A DNA stretch of 64,000 nt from Kordiimonas marina (GTDB lineage Bacteria; Pseudomonadota; Alphaproteobacteria; Sphingomonadales; Kordiimonadaceae). The notes under the pieces were generated by a model. The model was not told the origin of the DNA. It ran no database searches and saw only the letters and a program-made list of their open reading frames with translations. The stretch is taken from contig NZ_JAINDF010000005.1 in the NCBI RefSeq assembly GCF_023006325.1, forward strand, positions 248,001 through 312,000, read 5' to 3'. Shown in pieces: positions 1-11,381 of the stretch. How positions within the stretch are numbered: the stretch's first letter is position 1; each line of letters begins with the position of its first letter. The position numbers were made by a program, and so were the translations under genes.

Positions 1-45
1 CCGAAATGCCAGCACTGAGCTGATGTATGCAAAATTGAGGTTCCG

Positions 46-429
46 ATGCGCTTTGCCCTTGTCCTTCTGATGGCTCTCTTTTCCTTCACCGCCTATTCTT
101 ATGGAACGCACGCGGCGGATGATGGTGACAGCTTCCTTGAGGGCTTTCCCGATGTACCGCGGCTGGATGTGATTCGCGCGCTCGGGGGTGACCCCGTGGT
201 GTTTGACACGCCTTCAGGCACGGTTGCGGAGGTCACGCTTCTTATCAGGGGAAGTGGTGATAACGCCTTGAAATTATATAAAGAATCTCTCACCCCCTTG
301 GGCTGGAAGTGCCATTTGAGCCATGCGAAAATGCGCTGCGAGCGGGAAAACGACAGGATCGTCTTTACCGATCCTGCCCCTTCCAAAAATGACGGCCAGC
401 TTGTGTTGAGGCTGGAGCCCAAGGACTGA
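46..429 (+). CDS. Small exported protein, function unknown
   Basis: This 127-aa protein has a clear Sec signal peptide: a hydrophobic stretch at residues 4-17 and an alanine-rich candidate cleavage region near residues 22-24. The mature part is about 100 residues, acidic, with two cysteines (CHLSHAKMRC region) that could form a disulfide in the periplasm. A GAGG ribosome binding site lies at 36-39, just before the ATG. I do not recognise the family and see no catalytic motif. It stands alone ahead of the crotonase gene, separated by about 145 bp. The call as a real gene rests on the signal peptide, the ribosome binding site and coding-like composition. Confidence 0.6.
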   Translation: MRFALVLLMALFSFTAYSYGTHAADDGDSFLEGFPDVPRLDVIRALGGDPVVFDTPSGTVAEVTLLIRGSGDNALKLYKESLTPLGWKCHLSHAKMRCERENDRIVFTDPAPSKNDGQLVLRLEPKD

Positions 430-575
430 AGCTGCCCTGCCTTGCGCAGACTCAGGTGCGCCGACTCAGCGGAATCCCACACGTGTGCGCGCATGAAGAT
501 AAAGTCCTTTTCAAATGGGCCAGAGCCCAGTAGGACTCACGATCTCAAAGTCGGACCCTAGGAAAAGGCTGATTT

Positions 576-1352
576 ATGACTTTTGAAACCATATTGCTCG
601 ACAAGAACAACCGCGTCGGCTTGATCACGCTCAACCGGCCTGAGGCCCTGAACGCGCTCAATGCCATGCTTCTGGCCGAGCTTGGCGAAGCCCTTGTTGC
701 GCTCGATGGCGACGATGAGGTTGGCACGATCGTTATCACCGGCAGCGAAAAGGCTTTCGCGGCTGGCGCCGATATCAAGGAAATGGCTGGGAAGTCGTTC
801 GCCGACGTCCTCAAGGACGATATGTTCGCAGCCATCAACAATGTATTCGCCCGTGTCCGCAAACCGGTGATCGCTGCGGTCTCCGGCTATGCGCTTGGGG
901 GCGGCTGTGAAATCGCCATGGCGTGTGATTTCATCGTTGCGGCGGAAAACGCCAAATTCGGCCAGCCGGAAATCAAGCTTGGCGTGATCCCGGGAATCGG
1001 CGGTTCGCAGCGCCTGACCCGTATTGTCGGCAAATCGAAAGCCATGGACATGATGCTCACGGGCCGCATGATGGATGCGCTCGAAGCCGAGCGTGCCGGG
1101 CTCGTCAGCCGTATCATGCCGACCGAGGACCTGCTCGACGGTGCGCTGGAGATTGCCGGTGTGATCGCGGGGCTTTCGATGCCGTCCGTGGCGCTGGCAA
1201 AAGAAGCGACCAACCGTGCGCTGGAGACCACACTGACTGAAGGGTTGTTGTTCGAACGCCGGGCGTTCCACTCGCTCTTCGCGACGGAAGACCAGAAAGA
1301 AGGCATGAATGCCTTCATCGAAAAGCGCCAGCCGCAGTTTAAAAACTGCTAA
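576..1352 (+). CDS. Enoyl-CoA hydratase (crotonase family)
   Basis: This is a 258-aa crotonase, the normal length for a monofunctional short-chain enoyl-CoA hydratase. It would hydrate trans-2-enoyl-CoA to 3-hydroxyacyl-CoA in cytosolic beta-oxidation. The oxyanion-hole segment [11 protein letters not shown] lies at about residues 61-71. Both glutamates expected for water activation are present, in GGGCEIAM and [12 protein letters not shown]. The C-terminus [12 protein letters not shown] matches the FxEKRxPxF signature of the family. AGGAAAAGG lies a few bases upstream of the ATG. A crotonase gene just before rpsT-dnaA is common in Alphaproteobacteria, so this is core chromosome. Confidence 0.93.
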   Translation: MTFETILLDKNNRVGLITLNRPEALNALNAMLLAELGEALVALDGDDEVGTIVITGSEKAFAAGADIKEMAGKSFADVLKDDMFAAINNVFARVRKPVIAAVSGYALGGGCEIAMACDFIVAAENAKFGQPEIKLGVIPGIGGSQRLTRIVGKSKAMDMMLTGRMMDALEAERAGLVSRIMPTEDLLDGALEIAGVIAGLSMPSVALAKEATNRALETTLTEGLLFERRAFHSLFATEDQKEGMNAFIEKRQPQFKNC

Positions 1353-1397
1353 AGCGCATAAAAGGCGGGGTAAAGCGGGGTTTGTGGCCGTTTGGTA

Positions 1398-1426
1398 TTG
1401 ACGCATTCCCGTAGGCGGTATATAGA
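1398..1426 (+). promoter_or_regulatory. Sigma-70-type promoter of rpsT
   Basis: TTGACG (1398-1403) and TATAGA (1421-1426) are separated by exactly 17 bp. They lie about 120 bp upstream of the rpsT start, with no other gene between. The quality of both hexamers and the spacing make this the best promoter seen in the core region. Confidence 0.7.
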
Positions 1427-1549
1427 GCCGACCTCGAATTAAGTGGTTGCCGTGGCGGAAAGCCTTTCGGCGGCCGGAAACAGATGAAGATGTAAAGGGC
1501 AGGCGCCGGACGGAAATTTGGTAGCGCCGCTCGAAGAAGGTTGAGAAAC

Positions 1550-1813
1550 ATGGCAAATTCACCCCAGGCTGAAAAACGCATTCGTCGTAACGAGCGCCGC
1601 GCGGCTATCAACAAATCTCGCGTCAGCCGTATCCGCACCTTCGTGCGCAAGGTTGAAGAAGCAATTGCTTCCGGTGACAAGGCTGCTGCGAACGCTGCGC
1701 TGCAAGCTGCTCAGCCGGAAATCATGCGCGGTGCTTCCAAAGGCGTCCTGCACAAGAAGACGGCTTCGCGCAAAGTATCGCGTCTTGCTCAGCGCGTAAA
1801 AGCGCTCGCCTAA
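1550..1813 (+). CDS. rpsT: 30S ribosomal protein S20
   Basis: This 87-aa protein is S20, the 16S rRNA-binding protein of the small-subunit body. It begins [17 protein letters not shown], the classic S20 N-terminus, and ends in the basic [10 protein letters not shown] helix. I use the ATG at 1550 rather than the TTG at 1541, because GAAGAAGG at 1533-1540 is correctly spaced for 1550 and family members start MANxxxAxKR. The gene has its own promoter and is followed by a stem-loop, so it is probably transcribed alone. Its place just upstream of dnaA is conserved in Alphaproteobacteria. Confidence 0.97.
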   Translation: MANSPQAEKRIRRNERRAAINKSRVSRIRTFVRKVEEAIASGDKAAANAALQAAQPEIMRGASKGVLHKKTASRKVSRLAQRVKALA

Positions 1814-1889
1814 GTCTGGCATCCGGGCCCCGGTTCGATCTGAATTCACCTGGGCCCGATTCGCACGTCTAGGGCGATCCAAAAACGAA

Positions 1890-1915
1890 AAGGCTGCACC
1901 TTCGGGCGCGGCCTT
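1890..1915 (+). terminator. Stem-loop downstream of rpsT
   Basis: The arms AAGGCTGCACC and GGCGCGGCCTT pair across a TTCG tetraloop, with one wobble and one mismatch. The following T-run is short and interrupted, so termination may be partial. Confidence 0.6.
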
Positions 1916-2349
1916 TGTCATTTTGGGACAGGCTTCCGGGAACAAAAAGCGCACATCAAAAACGGGTCGGTGGGCCTGAATCAACATCTTGTAGACCATG
2001 GGTTAGAAGCCCATAGGGATCGTCAGATTCTTGCCTTATTGAGCATAGAATCAGTTGAAGCCTTCCCCCGTGCAGATGTATCTTCCTTCCTTACGCGGCG
2101 GGCCTACGGGTAACCATCCAATCCCTATGAGGGAGCAGCCCGCAAGTGGTTCAGGCCTGACCTGGCAGGCTGGGATCACGCCGCCGTTTAGGAAAAAACA
2201 GATCGGAACCGGAGCCGTCTGGCTGATTCAGGCTTGCTGAGAGGTAAAGCTAAAATGTCGGCCCCAGAGCGCCCTTCTATCGGCGCTTGGTAACCGGTTC
2301 TGGCATCGGGAATGCCGACGTTAAGGGTTCATAAGGAGCATATAACCCG
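1916..2349. other. rpsT-dnaA intergenic region, no gene assigned
   Basis: This is the upstream region of dnaA. I see no convincing tRNA, small RNA or conserved ORF; a 61-codon frame at 2055-2240 lacks a good ribosome binding site and any recognisable sequence. I looked for clustered DnaA boxes of the TTATCCACA type and did not find them, so I do not call oriC here. AAGGAG at 2333-2338 is the dnaA ribosome binding site. Confidence 0.5.
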
Positions 2350-3768
2350 ATGGGTGAGAGGGAGTTAGGAAAGATGGGGGCATCCGGGGGGGTTGCATCC
2401 GAACTGAGTTCCGATTTCGAATTGGCACCGTGGCACCGCGTTTGCGACAAGTTCCGGAACGAATTTGGTCAGGACGCTTATTCGACATGGCTCGGCCAGC
2501 TGGGCTATGAAGGTGTGGACGGCAGCACTGTTGAACTGACGGCACCGACCAAATTCGTGCGCGACTGGATTCAGCGCCACTATGCGCCGCGCCTGAGGGA
2601 CTTTTTCCTCGCTGAAAACCCACGCATCAAAAGCCTGAGCATCCGCTTGGCGGCACGCCGTCTTGACGGTGTCGCCGACAGGATGTCCGCGCCTGCGAAG
2701 CCGGTATCGGCCATGGCCAGCACGGCGGCCCAGGCGGCTGCGGAAAGCTCGGCGCTTGACCCGAAATACACCTTCGACAGTTTTGTGGTCGGCAAGTCGA
2801 ACGAGCTGGCTTACGCCGCCGCCAAGCGCATTGCCGAAACCGATGAAGTGGCCTTCAACCCGCTGTTCCTGCATGGCGGCGTGGGCCTCGGCAAAACCCA
2901 CCTGATGCACGCGATCGCCTGGGAAGTCCGCAGGCGCAATCCGGCCAAGAGGGTGGTGTATGTCTCGGCTGAGAAATTCATGTTCGAATTTATCGCCGCA
3001 CTTCGCTTCAAGGATACCCACGCCTTCAAGAAGAAATTCCGCACGGTTGACCTTCTGATGGTCGATGACGTCCAGTTCATCGCCAACAAGGACAGCACTC
3101 AGGAAGAGTTCTTCCATACCTTCAACGCGCTTGTGGACAACCGCTGCCAGGTGGTTATCACCGCGGACCGGTCGCCCACCGACCTGGAAGGTATCGAGGA
3201 ACGCATCATCAGCCGCCTTGGCTGGGGTCTGGTCGCCGATATCCACCCGACCGATTACGAGCTGCGCCTCGGCATCCTTCAGTCGAAGGCCGAGCAGGCG
3301 GAGAGCGTGATCGTCCCTGCCGAGGTGCTTGAGTTCCTCGCACGGCGGATCACCTCCAACGTACGTGAGCTTGAAGGCGCCCTGAACCGCGTGATGGCCT
3401 ATGCCACGCTCGTCGGCCGCCCGATCACCATGGACATGACCCGCGACGTGCTGCAGGACCTGATCCGTGCCAACGACCGCAAGCTGACGATCGATGAGAT
3501 CCAGCGCGCGGTGGCGGATTATTTCAACCTGCGCCTCTCGGAAATGCTGTCCGAACGCCGGGCCCGCAATATCGCCCGGCCCAGGCAGGTTGCCATGTAT
3601 CTTTCGAAGCAGCTCACCAGCCGCAGTTTGCCGGAAATCGGCCGCCGCTTCGGTGGGCGGGATCATACGACCGTCATGCACGCGGTGCGCAAGATCGAGG
3701 ACCTGAGGCGCGACGACAGCCAGCTGGACGACGATCTGACCCGGCTTTCCCGGCTTCTGGAAGGCTGA
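2350..3768 (+). CDS. dnaA: Chromosomal replication initiator DnaA
   Basis: This 472-aa protein is the AAA+ initiator that binds oriC and opens the DNA duplex. Domain I (WHRVCDKFRNEFG) starts near residue 27, domain II is short, and domain III carries Walker A GGVGLGKTHLMHAI near residue 176 and Walker B LLMVDDVQF. The domain IV DNA-binding signature GGRDHTTVMHAV is near residue 435. The ATG at 2350 has AAGGAG 11 bp upstream; an ATG at 2374 is a weaker alternative. A strong terminator follows, so dnaA is transcriptionally separate from dnaN. Confidence 0.98.
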   Translation: MGERELGKMGASGGVASELSSDFELAPWHRVCDKFRNEFGQDAYSTWLGQLGYEGVDGSTVELTAPTKFVRDWIQRHYAPRLRDFFLAENPRIKSLSIRLAARRLDGVADRMSAPAKPVSAMASTAAQAAAESSALDPKYTFDSFVVGKSNELAYAAAKRIAETDEVAFNPLFLHGGVGLGKTHLMHAIAWEVRRRNPAKRVVYVSAEKFMFEFIAALRFKDTHAFKKKFRTVDLLMVDDVQFIANKDSTQEEFFHTFNALVDNRCQVVITADRSPTDLEGIEERIISRLGWGLVADIHPTDYELRLGILQSKAEQAESVIVPAEVLEFLARRITSNVRELEGALNRVMAYATLVGRPITMDMTRDVLQDLIRANDRKLTIDEIQRAVADYFNLRLSEMLSERRARNIARPRQVAMYLSKQLTSRSLPEIGRRFGGRDHTTVMHAVRKIEDLRRDDSQLDDDLTRLSRLLEG

Positions 3769-3876
3769 GCCGGGGGCTGTTTCGTGACGGCTGCTGCCGG
3801 GCTTTTCCGGCACAGGGCCGGGGCTTTCGGCATTTATAGGCGACTCGGCAGATTCCCTTGGCTTTGATACCCCAAA

Positions 3877-3901
3877 AAAAAGCGCCTTTTTGGCGCTTTT
3901 T
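3877..3901 (+). terminator. Rho-independent terminator after dnaA
   Basis: AAAAAGCGCC pairs with GGCGCTTTTT across a short T-rich loop, ending in a T-run. It lies about 110 bp past the dnaA stop and could act in both directions because the 5' arm begins with A residues. Confidence 0.88.
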
Positions 3902-4091
3902 CATTTGGTTTGGGGGCAAAAATCGCTATTGTTTCACAAGATATAAATCCTCATCGATTTCGGGCGTTCGCGCCTGCTGACGGCCTGAGGCTGAGGGCCG
4001 AAAACTGGGAGGGGGACTCCCGGTGCTCGTCACGCGTCGCTGAGGATTGGGAGCCATAGGTACAGTCAGAACAGACAAGAAGAAAATATCC

Positions 4092-5207
4092 ATGAAAGTC
4101 ACTATCGAACGGAATTCCCTTTTGAAGACCCTTGGGCACGTGCAGTCGGTCGTAGAACGCCGTAACACGATCCCGATCCTGTCGAATGTGATGTTCGAGG
4201 CCGACGGCGACATGGTTGCCATGACCGCGACGGACCTGGATATCGCCATGGTCGAACATACAGGCGCCAATGTGATGGCGCCGGGGGCGACCACGGTGCC
4301 GGCGCACACGCTGTTCGACATTGTCCGCAAGCTGCCGGACGGTGCCGAGGTTGAGCTGAGCCTCGAAGACGGTGAGCGACTGGTCGTCAAGTCCGGGCGC
4401 TCGCGGTTCACGCTCGCCTGCCTCGACAAGGAAGACTTCCCGGTCATGAGCGAAGGCGACATGCCGCACCGGTTTGAGCTCGCTGCCGCCGAGCTGAAGC
4501 GCCTCATCGATAAGGCCCGCTTCGCGATCTCGACCGAGGAAACCCGCTATTACCTCAATGGTATCTACCTTCATGTCGCCAACGGCGAAGACGGTGCGAC
4601 GCTCAGGGCAGTCGCGACCGACGGCCACCGCCTCGCGCAGGTGGAGCAGGATGTACCTGATGGGGCAGCCGGCATGCCGGGCGTGATTATCCCCCGGAAG
4701 GCCGTGGCTGAAGTTCGCAAGCTGATCGACGAATTCGACGGCGCGGTCCAGGTGGCCCTCAGTGACACCAAAATCCGCTTCAGCTTCAATGGCGCGGTTA
4801 TCACCTCGAAGCTGATCGACGGCACCTTCCCGGACTATAGCCGTGTCATCCCCAAGGGGAACGACAAGATGCTGGAGATGGACTGCCGTGTGTTCGCAGA
4901 AGCTGTGGACCGTGTGTCCACCATCAGCTCGGACAAGACCCGGTCGGTCAAGCTGTCGCTCGACAAGGATACGCTGACGCTTTCCGTCAACAGCCCGGAC
5001 AGCGGTACCGCAACCGAAGAACTGGCCGCGGCCTATGACGCCGACCCGCTGGAGATCGGCTTCAACAGCCGTTACCTCCTCGATATTCTGGCGCAGGTCG
5101 AAGGCGACACCGTCCAGGCATTCCTGGCCGACCCGTCGGCGCCGACGGTCCTTCGGGACATGATCGACGACGGCGCGCTTTACGTGCTGATGCCGATGCG
5201 GGTCTAG
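4092..5207 (+). CDS. dnaN: DNA polymerase III beta sliding clamp
   Basis: This 371-aa protein is the replicative clamp, the normal length for DnaN. It opens MKVTIERNSLLKTLGHVQ and contains RRNTIPILSNVM, both typical. It has three repeated clamp domains and ends YVLMPMRV, the usual C-terminal MPMR motif. The ATG at 4092 is chosen over an upstream frame-open ATG at 4047 because all relatives start at the MKVTIER position. It lies between a terminator and recF, probably as the first gene of dnaN-recF-gyrB. Confidence 0.98.
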   Translation: MKVTIERNSLLKTLGHVQSVVERRNTIPILSNVMFEADGDMVAMTATDLDIAMVEHTGANVMAPGATTVPAHTLFDIVRKLPDGAEVELSLEDGERLVVKSGRSRFTLACLDKEDFPVMSEGDMPHRFELAAAELKRLIDKARFAISTEETRYYLNGIYLHVANGEDGATLRAVATDGHRLAQVEQDVPDGAAGMPGVIIPRKAVAEVRKLIDEFDGAVQVALSDTKIRFSFNGAVITSKLIDGTFPDYSRVIPKGNDKMLEMDCRVFAEAVDRVSTISSDKTRSVKLSLDKDTLTLSVNSPDSGTATEELAAAYDADPLEIGFNSRYLLDILAQVEGDTVQAFLADPSAPTVLRDMIDDGALYVLMPMRV

Positions 5208-5303
5208 CCGGACGCGTGGCAGAATGAAACGGGCAAACGACCGTGACCGTGTTCAAAAAACAGACCACCTCCTTCATGCCGGGACGCCTGCTGGGGCATC
5301 CGA

Positions 5304-6488
5304 ATGCCTGATGGCGCCAGCGTGCTGGGCGGTGTGTTTGTCTCGACCCTGACGCTTACGGACTTTCGGTCCTATGAGCGGATGCGGATCGACCTTGCGG
5401 GCGCCAAGCCGCTCGTGGTCCTCACCGGACCGAATGGCGCTGGCAAGACCAACGTTCTGGAGGCGCTGAGTTACCTGGCGCCCGGGCGGGGCCTCCGCCG
5501 CGCGGCGCTCGGGGAAGTCACCCGGCTCGGTGCCGAAGGTCCTTGGGCTGTAGCCGCGACGCTCAATGTGGCGGGCGAAAGTGTCCGGGTCGGCACGGGG
5601 CTCACGGCCGAAGGCGGCGTGGTCAGCGACCGGCGGGTCGTCCGCCTTGATGGTGTTTCGGTTGCCAATAGCAATATGCTCGGTGACCGCTGGTCGGTGG
5701 TGTGGCTGACGCCGCAGATGGACCGTCTGTTTCTTGAGGGGCCGTCCAGCAGGCGGCGCTTCCTCGACCGGCTGGTTCTGGGGCTTTATCCGGACCACAG
5801 CCGCCAGGTCGGGGCGTATGAGCGGGTGATGCGGGAACGCAACCGCCTGCTTGGGGATAAAGGGCCGGGTAAAGGGCGAGATGCCGACCCGGCCTGGCTT
5901 TCGGCGCTTGAAGCGCGGATGGCCGAACATGCGGTGGCAGTTGCCGTGGCGCGGCTCGATTTCGCGGGCCAGCTTGCCGGGCAATTGGCGGAGGCGACCG
6001 GAGGGCCGTTCCCGCGCGCCGAACTGGCGCTCGATGGCTGGCTGGAACAAAAGCTGGCCGAAGGGACACCGGCCTCGGATGCCGAAGCGGCGCTTAAGAA
6101 CCGGCTTCAGGCGTCCAGGCGACGCGATGCGGCTGCGGGCCGCGCAGGCGAAGGGGTCCACAAGACCGATCTTGTGGTCACCCATGCGCCGAAGGCAATG
6201 CGGGCGGACCTGTGTTCGACCGGCGAGCAGAAGGCGCTCCTGATAGCGCTTATCCTCGCCAACGCACGCCTTCAGGCGGCGCTGAAGGGGCTTGCGCCCC
6301 TCCTCCTCATGGATGAGGTGGCGGCGCATTTGGATACTGACCGGCGGGCGGCGCTTTTCGATGCGCTCGCAGGTCTTGGGGGCCAATGTTGGCTCACGGG
6401 CACGGACCGGGCTCTTTTCGATGGGCTTGAGGACCGGGCAGAATTTTTTGACGTGGGGGACGGCAAACTTTTGCCGTCGCACGGGTAA
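5304..6488 (+). CDS. recF: DNA replication and repair protein RecF
   Basis: This 394-aa SMC-like ATPase loads RecA at gapped DNA with RecO and RecR. The N-terminus has the RecF opening LTLTDFRSYE. Walker A GPNGAGKTN is at residues 42-50. The signature and Walker B region near residues 310-335 reads STGEQKALLIALILANA and PLLLMDEVAAHLD. The ATG at 5304 gives a slightly long N-terminus; a GTG at 5334 or 5340 (GVFVSTLTL region) is possible. It lies between dnaN and gyrB, 18 bp from gyrB, in the classic arrangement. Confidence 0.95.
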   Translation: MPDGASVLGGVFVSTLTLTDFRSYERMRIDLAGAKPLVVLTGPNGAGKTNVLEALSYLAPGRGLRRAALGEVTRLGAEGPWAVAATLNVAGESVRVGTGLTAEGGVVSDRRVVRLDGVSVANSNMLGDRWSVVWLTPQMDRLFLEGPSSRRRFLDRLVLGLYPDHSRQVGAYERVMRERNRLLGDKGPGKGRDADPAWLSALEARMAEHAVAVAVARLDFAGQLAGQLAEATGGPFPRAELALDGWLEQKLAEGTPASDAEAALKNRLQASRRRDAAAGRAGEGVHKTDLVVTHAPKAMRADLCSTGEQKALLIALILANARLQAALKGLAPLLLMDEVAAHLDTDRRAALFDALAGLGGQCWLTGTDRALFDGLEDRAEFFDVGDGKLLPSHG

Positions 6489-6503
6489 GAGAGAGGTCAC
6501 TGA

Positions 6504-8954
<2,451 letters not shown>

Positions 8955-8962
8955 GCGACCCT

Positions 8963-8967
8963 ACATG
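8963..8967. repeat. Target-site duplication, left copy (element 1)
   Basis: ACATG directly precedes the TGT terminus of element 1 and matches ACATG directly after its ACA terminus at 42598-42602. Five bases is the length Tn7-type transposases generate. Confidence 0.8.
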
Positions 8968-9036
8968 TGTCGTGTGACACATAAAGTGAGATTTTTGACG
9001 CAATTAGTGGGATTCTGTGACACATAAAGTGGGACA
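8968..9036 (+). repeat. gyrB-proximal end of element 1, three TnsB-like sites
   Basis: After the terminal TGTCGTGT come three 18-bp repeats: GACACATAAAGTGAGATT at 8976, GACGCAATTAGTGGGATT at 8997 and GACACATAAAGTGGGACA at 9019. Their spacing of 21 and 22 bp is about two helical turns. Site 1 and site 2 are identical to those of element 2 at 42609 and 42630, and the third is nearly so. Confidence 0.85.
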
Positions 9037-9342
9037 AGGAATCCTTGCTATGTGCGGGGTTGAGCGTGATCTTGTAATTTTATTGCGGAAATGCCGAGTG
9101 TATTTCGAGCCTTCTATGCCCGGTTTTTCTGCCTGAGAGGTGCGGCCATGCACCCACTCCTTGCCAAAATAGAGGTCGGAAAACAGGTGGTCCATCTCCG
9201 ATACGATGGTGATCTGGTCGTTAGGATCAAATTGCTGAGCCCAACGATCCACATGTTCTGCATCGGGCGGAGCCAATTCACCTTCCCGATAGTCTCGGAT
9301 TTTTGCTGCTAAAGATTCGCAATAGTCGGTATATGTGGGCAT
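9004..9342 (-). pseudogene. Probable truncated gene fragment running into the transposon end
   Basis: The first 85 codons from 9342 look coding (VDRWAQQFDPNDQITIVSEM) and resemble, faintly, the N-termini of phosphoribosyltransferase-like PRTase-CE proteins. The last third of the frame translates the transposon end and its TnsB sites, so the natural C-terminus is gone. The terminal part (RNKITRSRS) has a counterpart in the element 2 end at 42690-42840 (RNKITKSRS), where the same frame holds a stop. I read this as the relic of a gene that once ended near the left terminus. The family assignment is weak. Confidence 0.35.
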
Positions 9343-9466
9343 AAAATAAAATCCATTAATAGTTGTCTTTAGGCTCCCTAAGAGAGCTTATCGTACCTGG
9401 TCTCCAAGAAAATGGCGCCCGTGAGTTTAGAAGCGATGCCTATATTTGACAGATACGCCTTTATGG

Positions 9467-9495
9467 TTGACAAAACAAACAAAAAATCGGATAAG
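9467..9495 (+). promoter_or_regulatory. Promoter of the XRE/ImmA-IrrE operon
   Basis: TTGACA (9467-9472), a 17-bp A-rich spacer and GATAAG (9490-9495) form a good sigma-70 promoter. It lies about 50 bp before the first gene of the three-gene operon at 9548-11948. It also argues against the TTG start at 9446, which would be upstream of transcription. Confidence 0.6.
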
Positions 9496-9547
9496 GTTGC
9501 ATGGTGAGGGAACGTTTCTGTCGGCGCGAAAAGAAAGTAAAGTGACA

Positions 9548-10198
9548 ATGGATGCAATTAATGGACGGCATTTCCTAAATGACCAAATTACCCCTCGGCA
9601 GCAATTGGAAGTGCCTTCGATGCTTAGAGCAGCATATAGTGCCGTAAATCACCTAGCAAAGTCTGAGCCTATTCTGAGTGTCGAGAGCGCAAAATGGAAC
9701 AAGGGCAGGTTGGTGCAATGGGCCGTCGACTTGGGGATAGAAAAGCTGATTCAGACGGGTAAGTGGCCGTTTGACTATCGCTGGAGGTATTTTGAACGGC
9801 CTACAGGAAAATACCTTGAGGTTCGGATGTCTCATTCGGCTATGACGGTTAGCCAAACTGATGATCCGACCAAGCAGCCTAGGAATGTATGTTTTAGAGA
9901 AAATAAGAGGCTTAACAGTCAGTGGCTTCTGCCCCTACGTGAACTTGAGGATGAGGCGCATATTGATGGACTGCCGCATATTCTTTTGCTACATGGCCAT
10001 CAGGAATTAGGTTTTGCCCATTTTGCTATTCCCCATCCGCAGCATTCGCTAGGGTATATCCACCGGACAGGTAACCTGATGAGGCTTCCCCATGAAGTAA
10101 CATCGGAATTGCCTTCGGTTGAAGAGACAGATGAAGAAGCCACTATGTCCCTCAAAGAGGATATAGAAAGGTGGCGGAGAGATCATGGCGACAGATAA
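9548..10198 (+). CDS. Unknown protein, first gene of XRE/ImmA-IrrE operon
   Basis: This 216-aa soluble protein has no domain I recognise. It contains many aromatic and histidine residues, for example WPFDYRWRYFERPTGKYLEVRMSH, and an acidic C-terminal helix ending EDIERWRRDHGDR. I start it at the ATG at 9548; a GTG at 9542 is nearly equivalent, and the open frame extends to a TTG at 9446 that lies upstream of the predicted promoter. Its last 14 bases overlap the next gene, so the two are translationally coupled. The DNA is more AT-rich than gyrB or tnsB. It may be the effector partner of the downstream regulator-protease, but that is inference from position. Confidence 0.6.
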   Translation: MDAINGRHFLNDQITPRQQLEVPSMLRAAYSAVNHLAKSEPILSVESAKWNKGRLVQWAVDLGIEKLIQTGKWPFDYRWRYFERPTGKYLEVRMSHSAMTVSQTDDPTKQPRNVCFRENKRLNSQWLLPLRELEDEAHIDGLPHILLLHGHQELGFAHFAIPHPQHSLGYIHRTGNLMRLPHEVTSELPSVEETDEEATMSLKEDIERWRRDHGDR

Positions 10199-11372
10199 GA
10201 TTGTCCAGTTTCCCGATGCCGCCCGAGCTAGTTCAGCCGGGCGGCGTTTGATTCCCCGTAGGCTCACAGATGCGCGACTAGTCAAGCAGATGAGCCAAAC
10301 GGATCTTGCTCAAAAGATTGGTGTCACGCGCCAAGCTGTTTCAGCATATGAGCGCGGAGGCAAGTTGCCTGAGCCGCAGACTATGGGCAAAATTTCTGAG
10401 ATATTAGAACAGCCAATCTATTATTTTACGGGCGATGATCTGCCGACATTTGGTGAAGGTACGCCTCGTTTTTTCCGAGCTTTTGGACCAAAAACCAAGA
10501 AGCGGAATTTGATGTGTGATGTACTGGGGGACTGGTTTGTCCAAATTGGAAAATATGTTGAAGGGTATGTAAATCTTCCAGATGTAGATATACCAGCTAT
10601 TACCCCGACGGGACCCGAGGGTCGTTATACTGACGAGGAAATTGAGCAGGCCGCTGAAATGGTCCGTAGCCACTGGGGACTTGGTGTTGGGCCAATCTCC
10701 AATACGGTAGCTCTCCTGGAAAGCAAGGGTATTTTCATTGCTCGTTGTCCCGTGGGGGGTCAGCAAGTCGAGGCATTTTCATTTTGGAATGGCGAGCAAC
10801 CCTTTATCTTTTTGGCCTCGAACAAAGACGCTGCTGTCAGGTCTCGGTTTGACGTCGCCCATGAACTTGGTCACTTGGTACTTCATCAAGGGGTGGGCCT
10901 GGAAGAAATAGAAGATAGCCGGCAGTTAAAAGTAATTGAAGCAGAAGCAAATAGGTTTGCCGGGGCATTCTTGCTACCTAGGGCCTCGTTCCCCAATGAA
11001 GTTTATACCCCACGGCTTGACGCTTTTAGAGACCTGAAGGCCCGGTGGAAAGTTTCCATTCAAGTTATGGTCTATCGGTGCAAAAACCTAGAGATTTTTG
11101 ACGAAGACCAAGTGACAAACCTATACAAACAGATCTCTTTCCGGAAATGGAGAAAATCTGAGCCTTTGGATGATTACTTCTCATTCGAGGAACCTAAGCT
11201 TCTGAAAAAAGCGGTTACCCTAGTACTTCAACATGGAAAAGTGGCGGCCGACAGACTGCCAATTGAACTTAGGCTCAACTCGTCCCTGGTTGAAAAGATA
11301 TGCAATCTACCGGAGGGGTCTTTGCAAACTGATGCAATTATATCACCAACTCCAACGCTAAAGGTAGAATGA
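10185..11372 (+). CDS. XRE-family regulator fused to ImmA/IrrE metallopeptidase
   Basis: This 395-aa protein has an N-terminal helix-turn-helix at about residues 30-85 (MSQTDLAQKIGVTRQAVSAY) and a C-terminal ImmA/IrrE-type zinc peptidase. The HExxH motif is in DVAHELGHLVLHQG near residue 227, with a downstream EAEANRFAGAFLLP that supplies the family's conserved glutamate region. Proteins of this build (COG2856-type) regulate phage-like or toxin-antitoxin genes and cleave repressors such as ImmR or DdrO. It overlaps the gene before it by 14 bp and is 9 bp from the one after. The function in this element is likely stress-responsive control of the operon or defence; the substrate is unknown. Confidence 0.85.
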   Translation: MATDKIVQFPDAARASSAGRRLIPRRLTDARLVKQMSQTDLAQKIGVTRQAVSAYERGGKLPEPQTMGKISEILEQPIYYFTGDDLPTFGEGTPRFFRAFGPKTKKRNLMCDVLGDWFVQIGKYVEGYVNLPDVDIPAITPTGPEGRYTDEEIEQAAEMVRSHWGLGVGPISNTVALLESKGIFIARCPVGGQQVEAFSFWNGEQPFIFLASNKDAAVRSRFDVAHELGHLVLHQGVGLEEIEDSRQLKVIEAEANRFAGAFLLPRASFPNEVYTPRLDAFRDLKARWKVSIQVMVYRCKNLEIFDEDQVTNLYKQISFRKWRKSEPLDDYFSFEEPKLLKKAVTLVLQHGKVAADRLPIELRLNSSLVEKICNLPEGSLQTDAIISPTPTLKVE

Positions 11373-11381
11373 GCGTGTGGA

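Noticed and set aside
2055-2240. 61-codon plus-strand ORF between rpsT and dnaA
   Set aside because: No ribosome binding site, no recognisable sequence and proline-rich shadow-like composition.
1814-2349. Possible oriC next to dnaA
   Set aside because: No cluster of DnaA-box-like nonamers was found by eye, and alphaproteobacterial origins are often elsewhere.
9446-9547. TTG start at 9446 for the first gene of the XRE operon
   Set aside because: It lies upstream of a good promoter at 9467-9495 and lacks a ribosome binding site.
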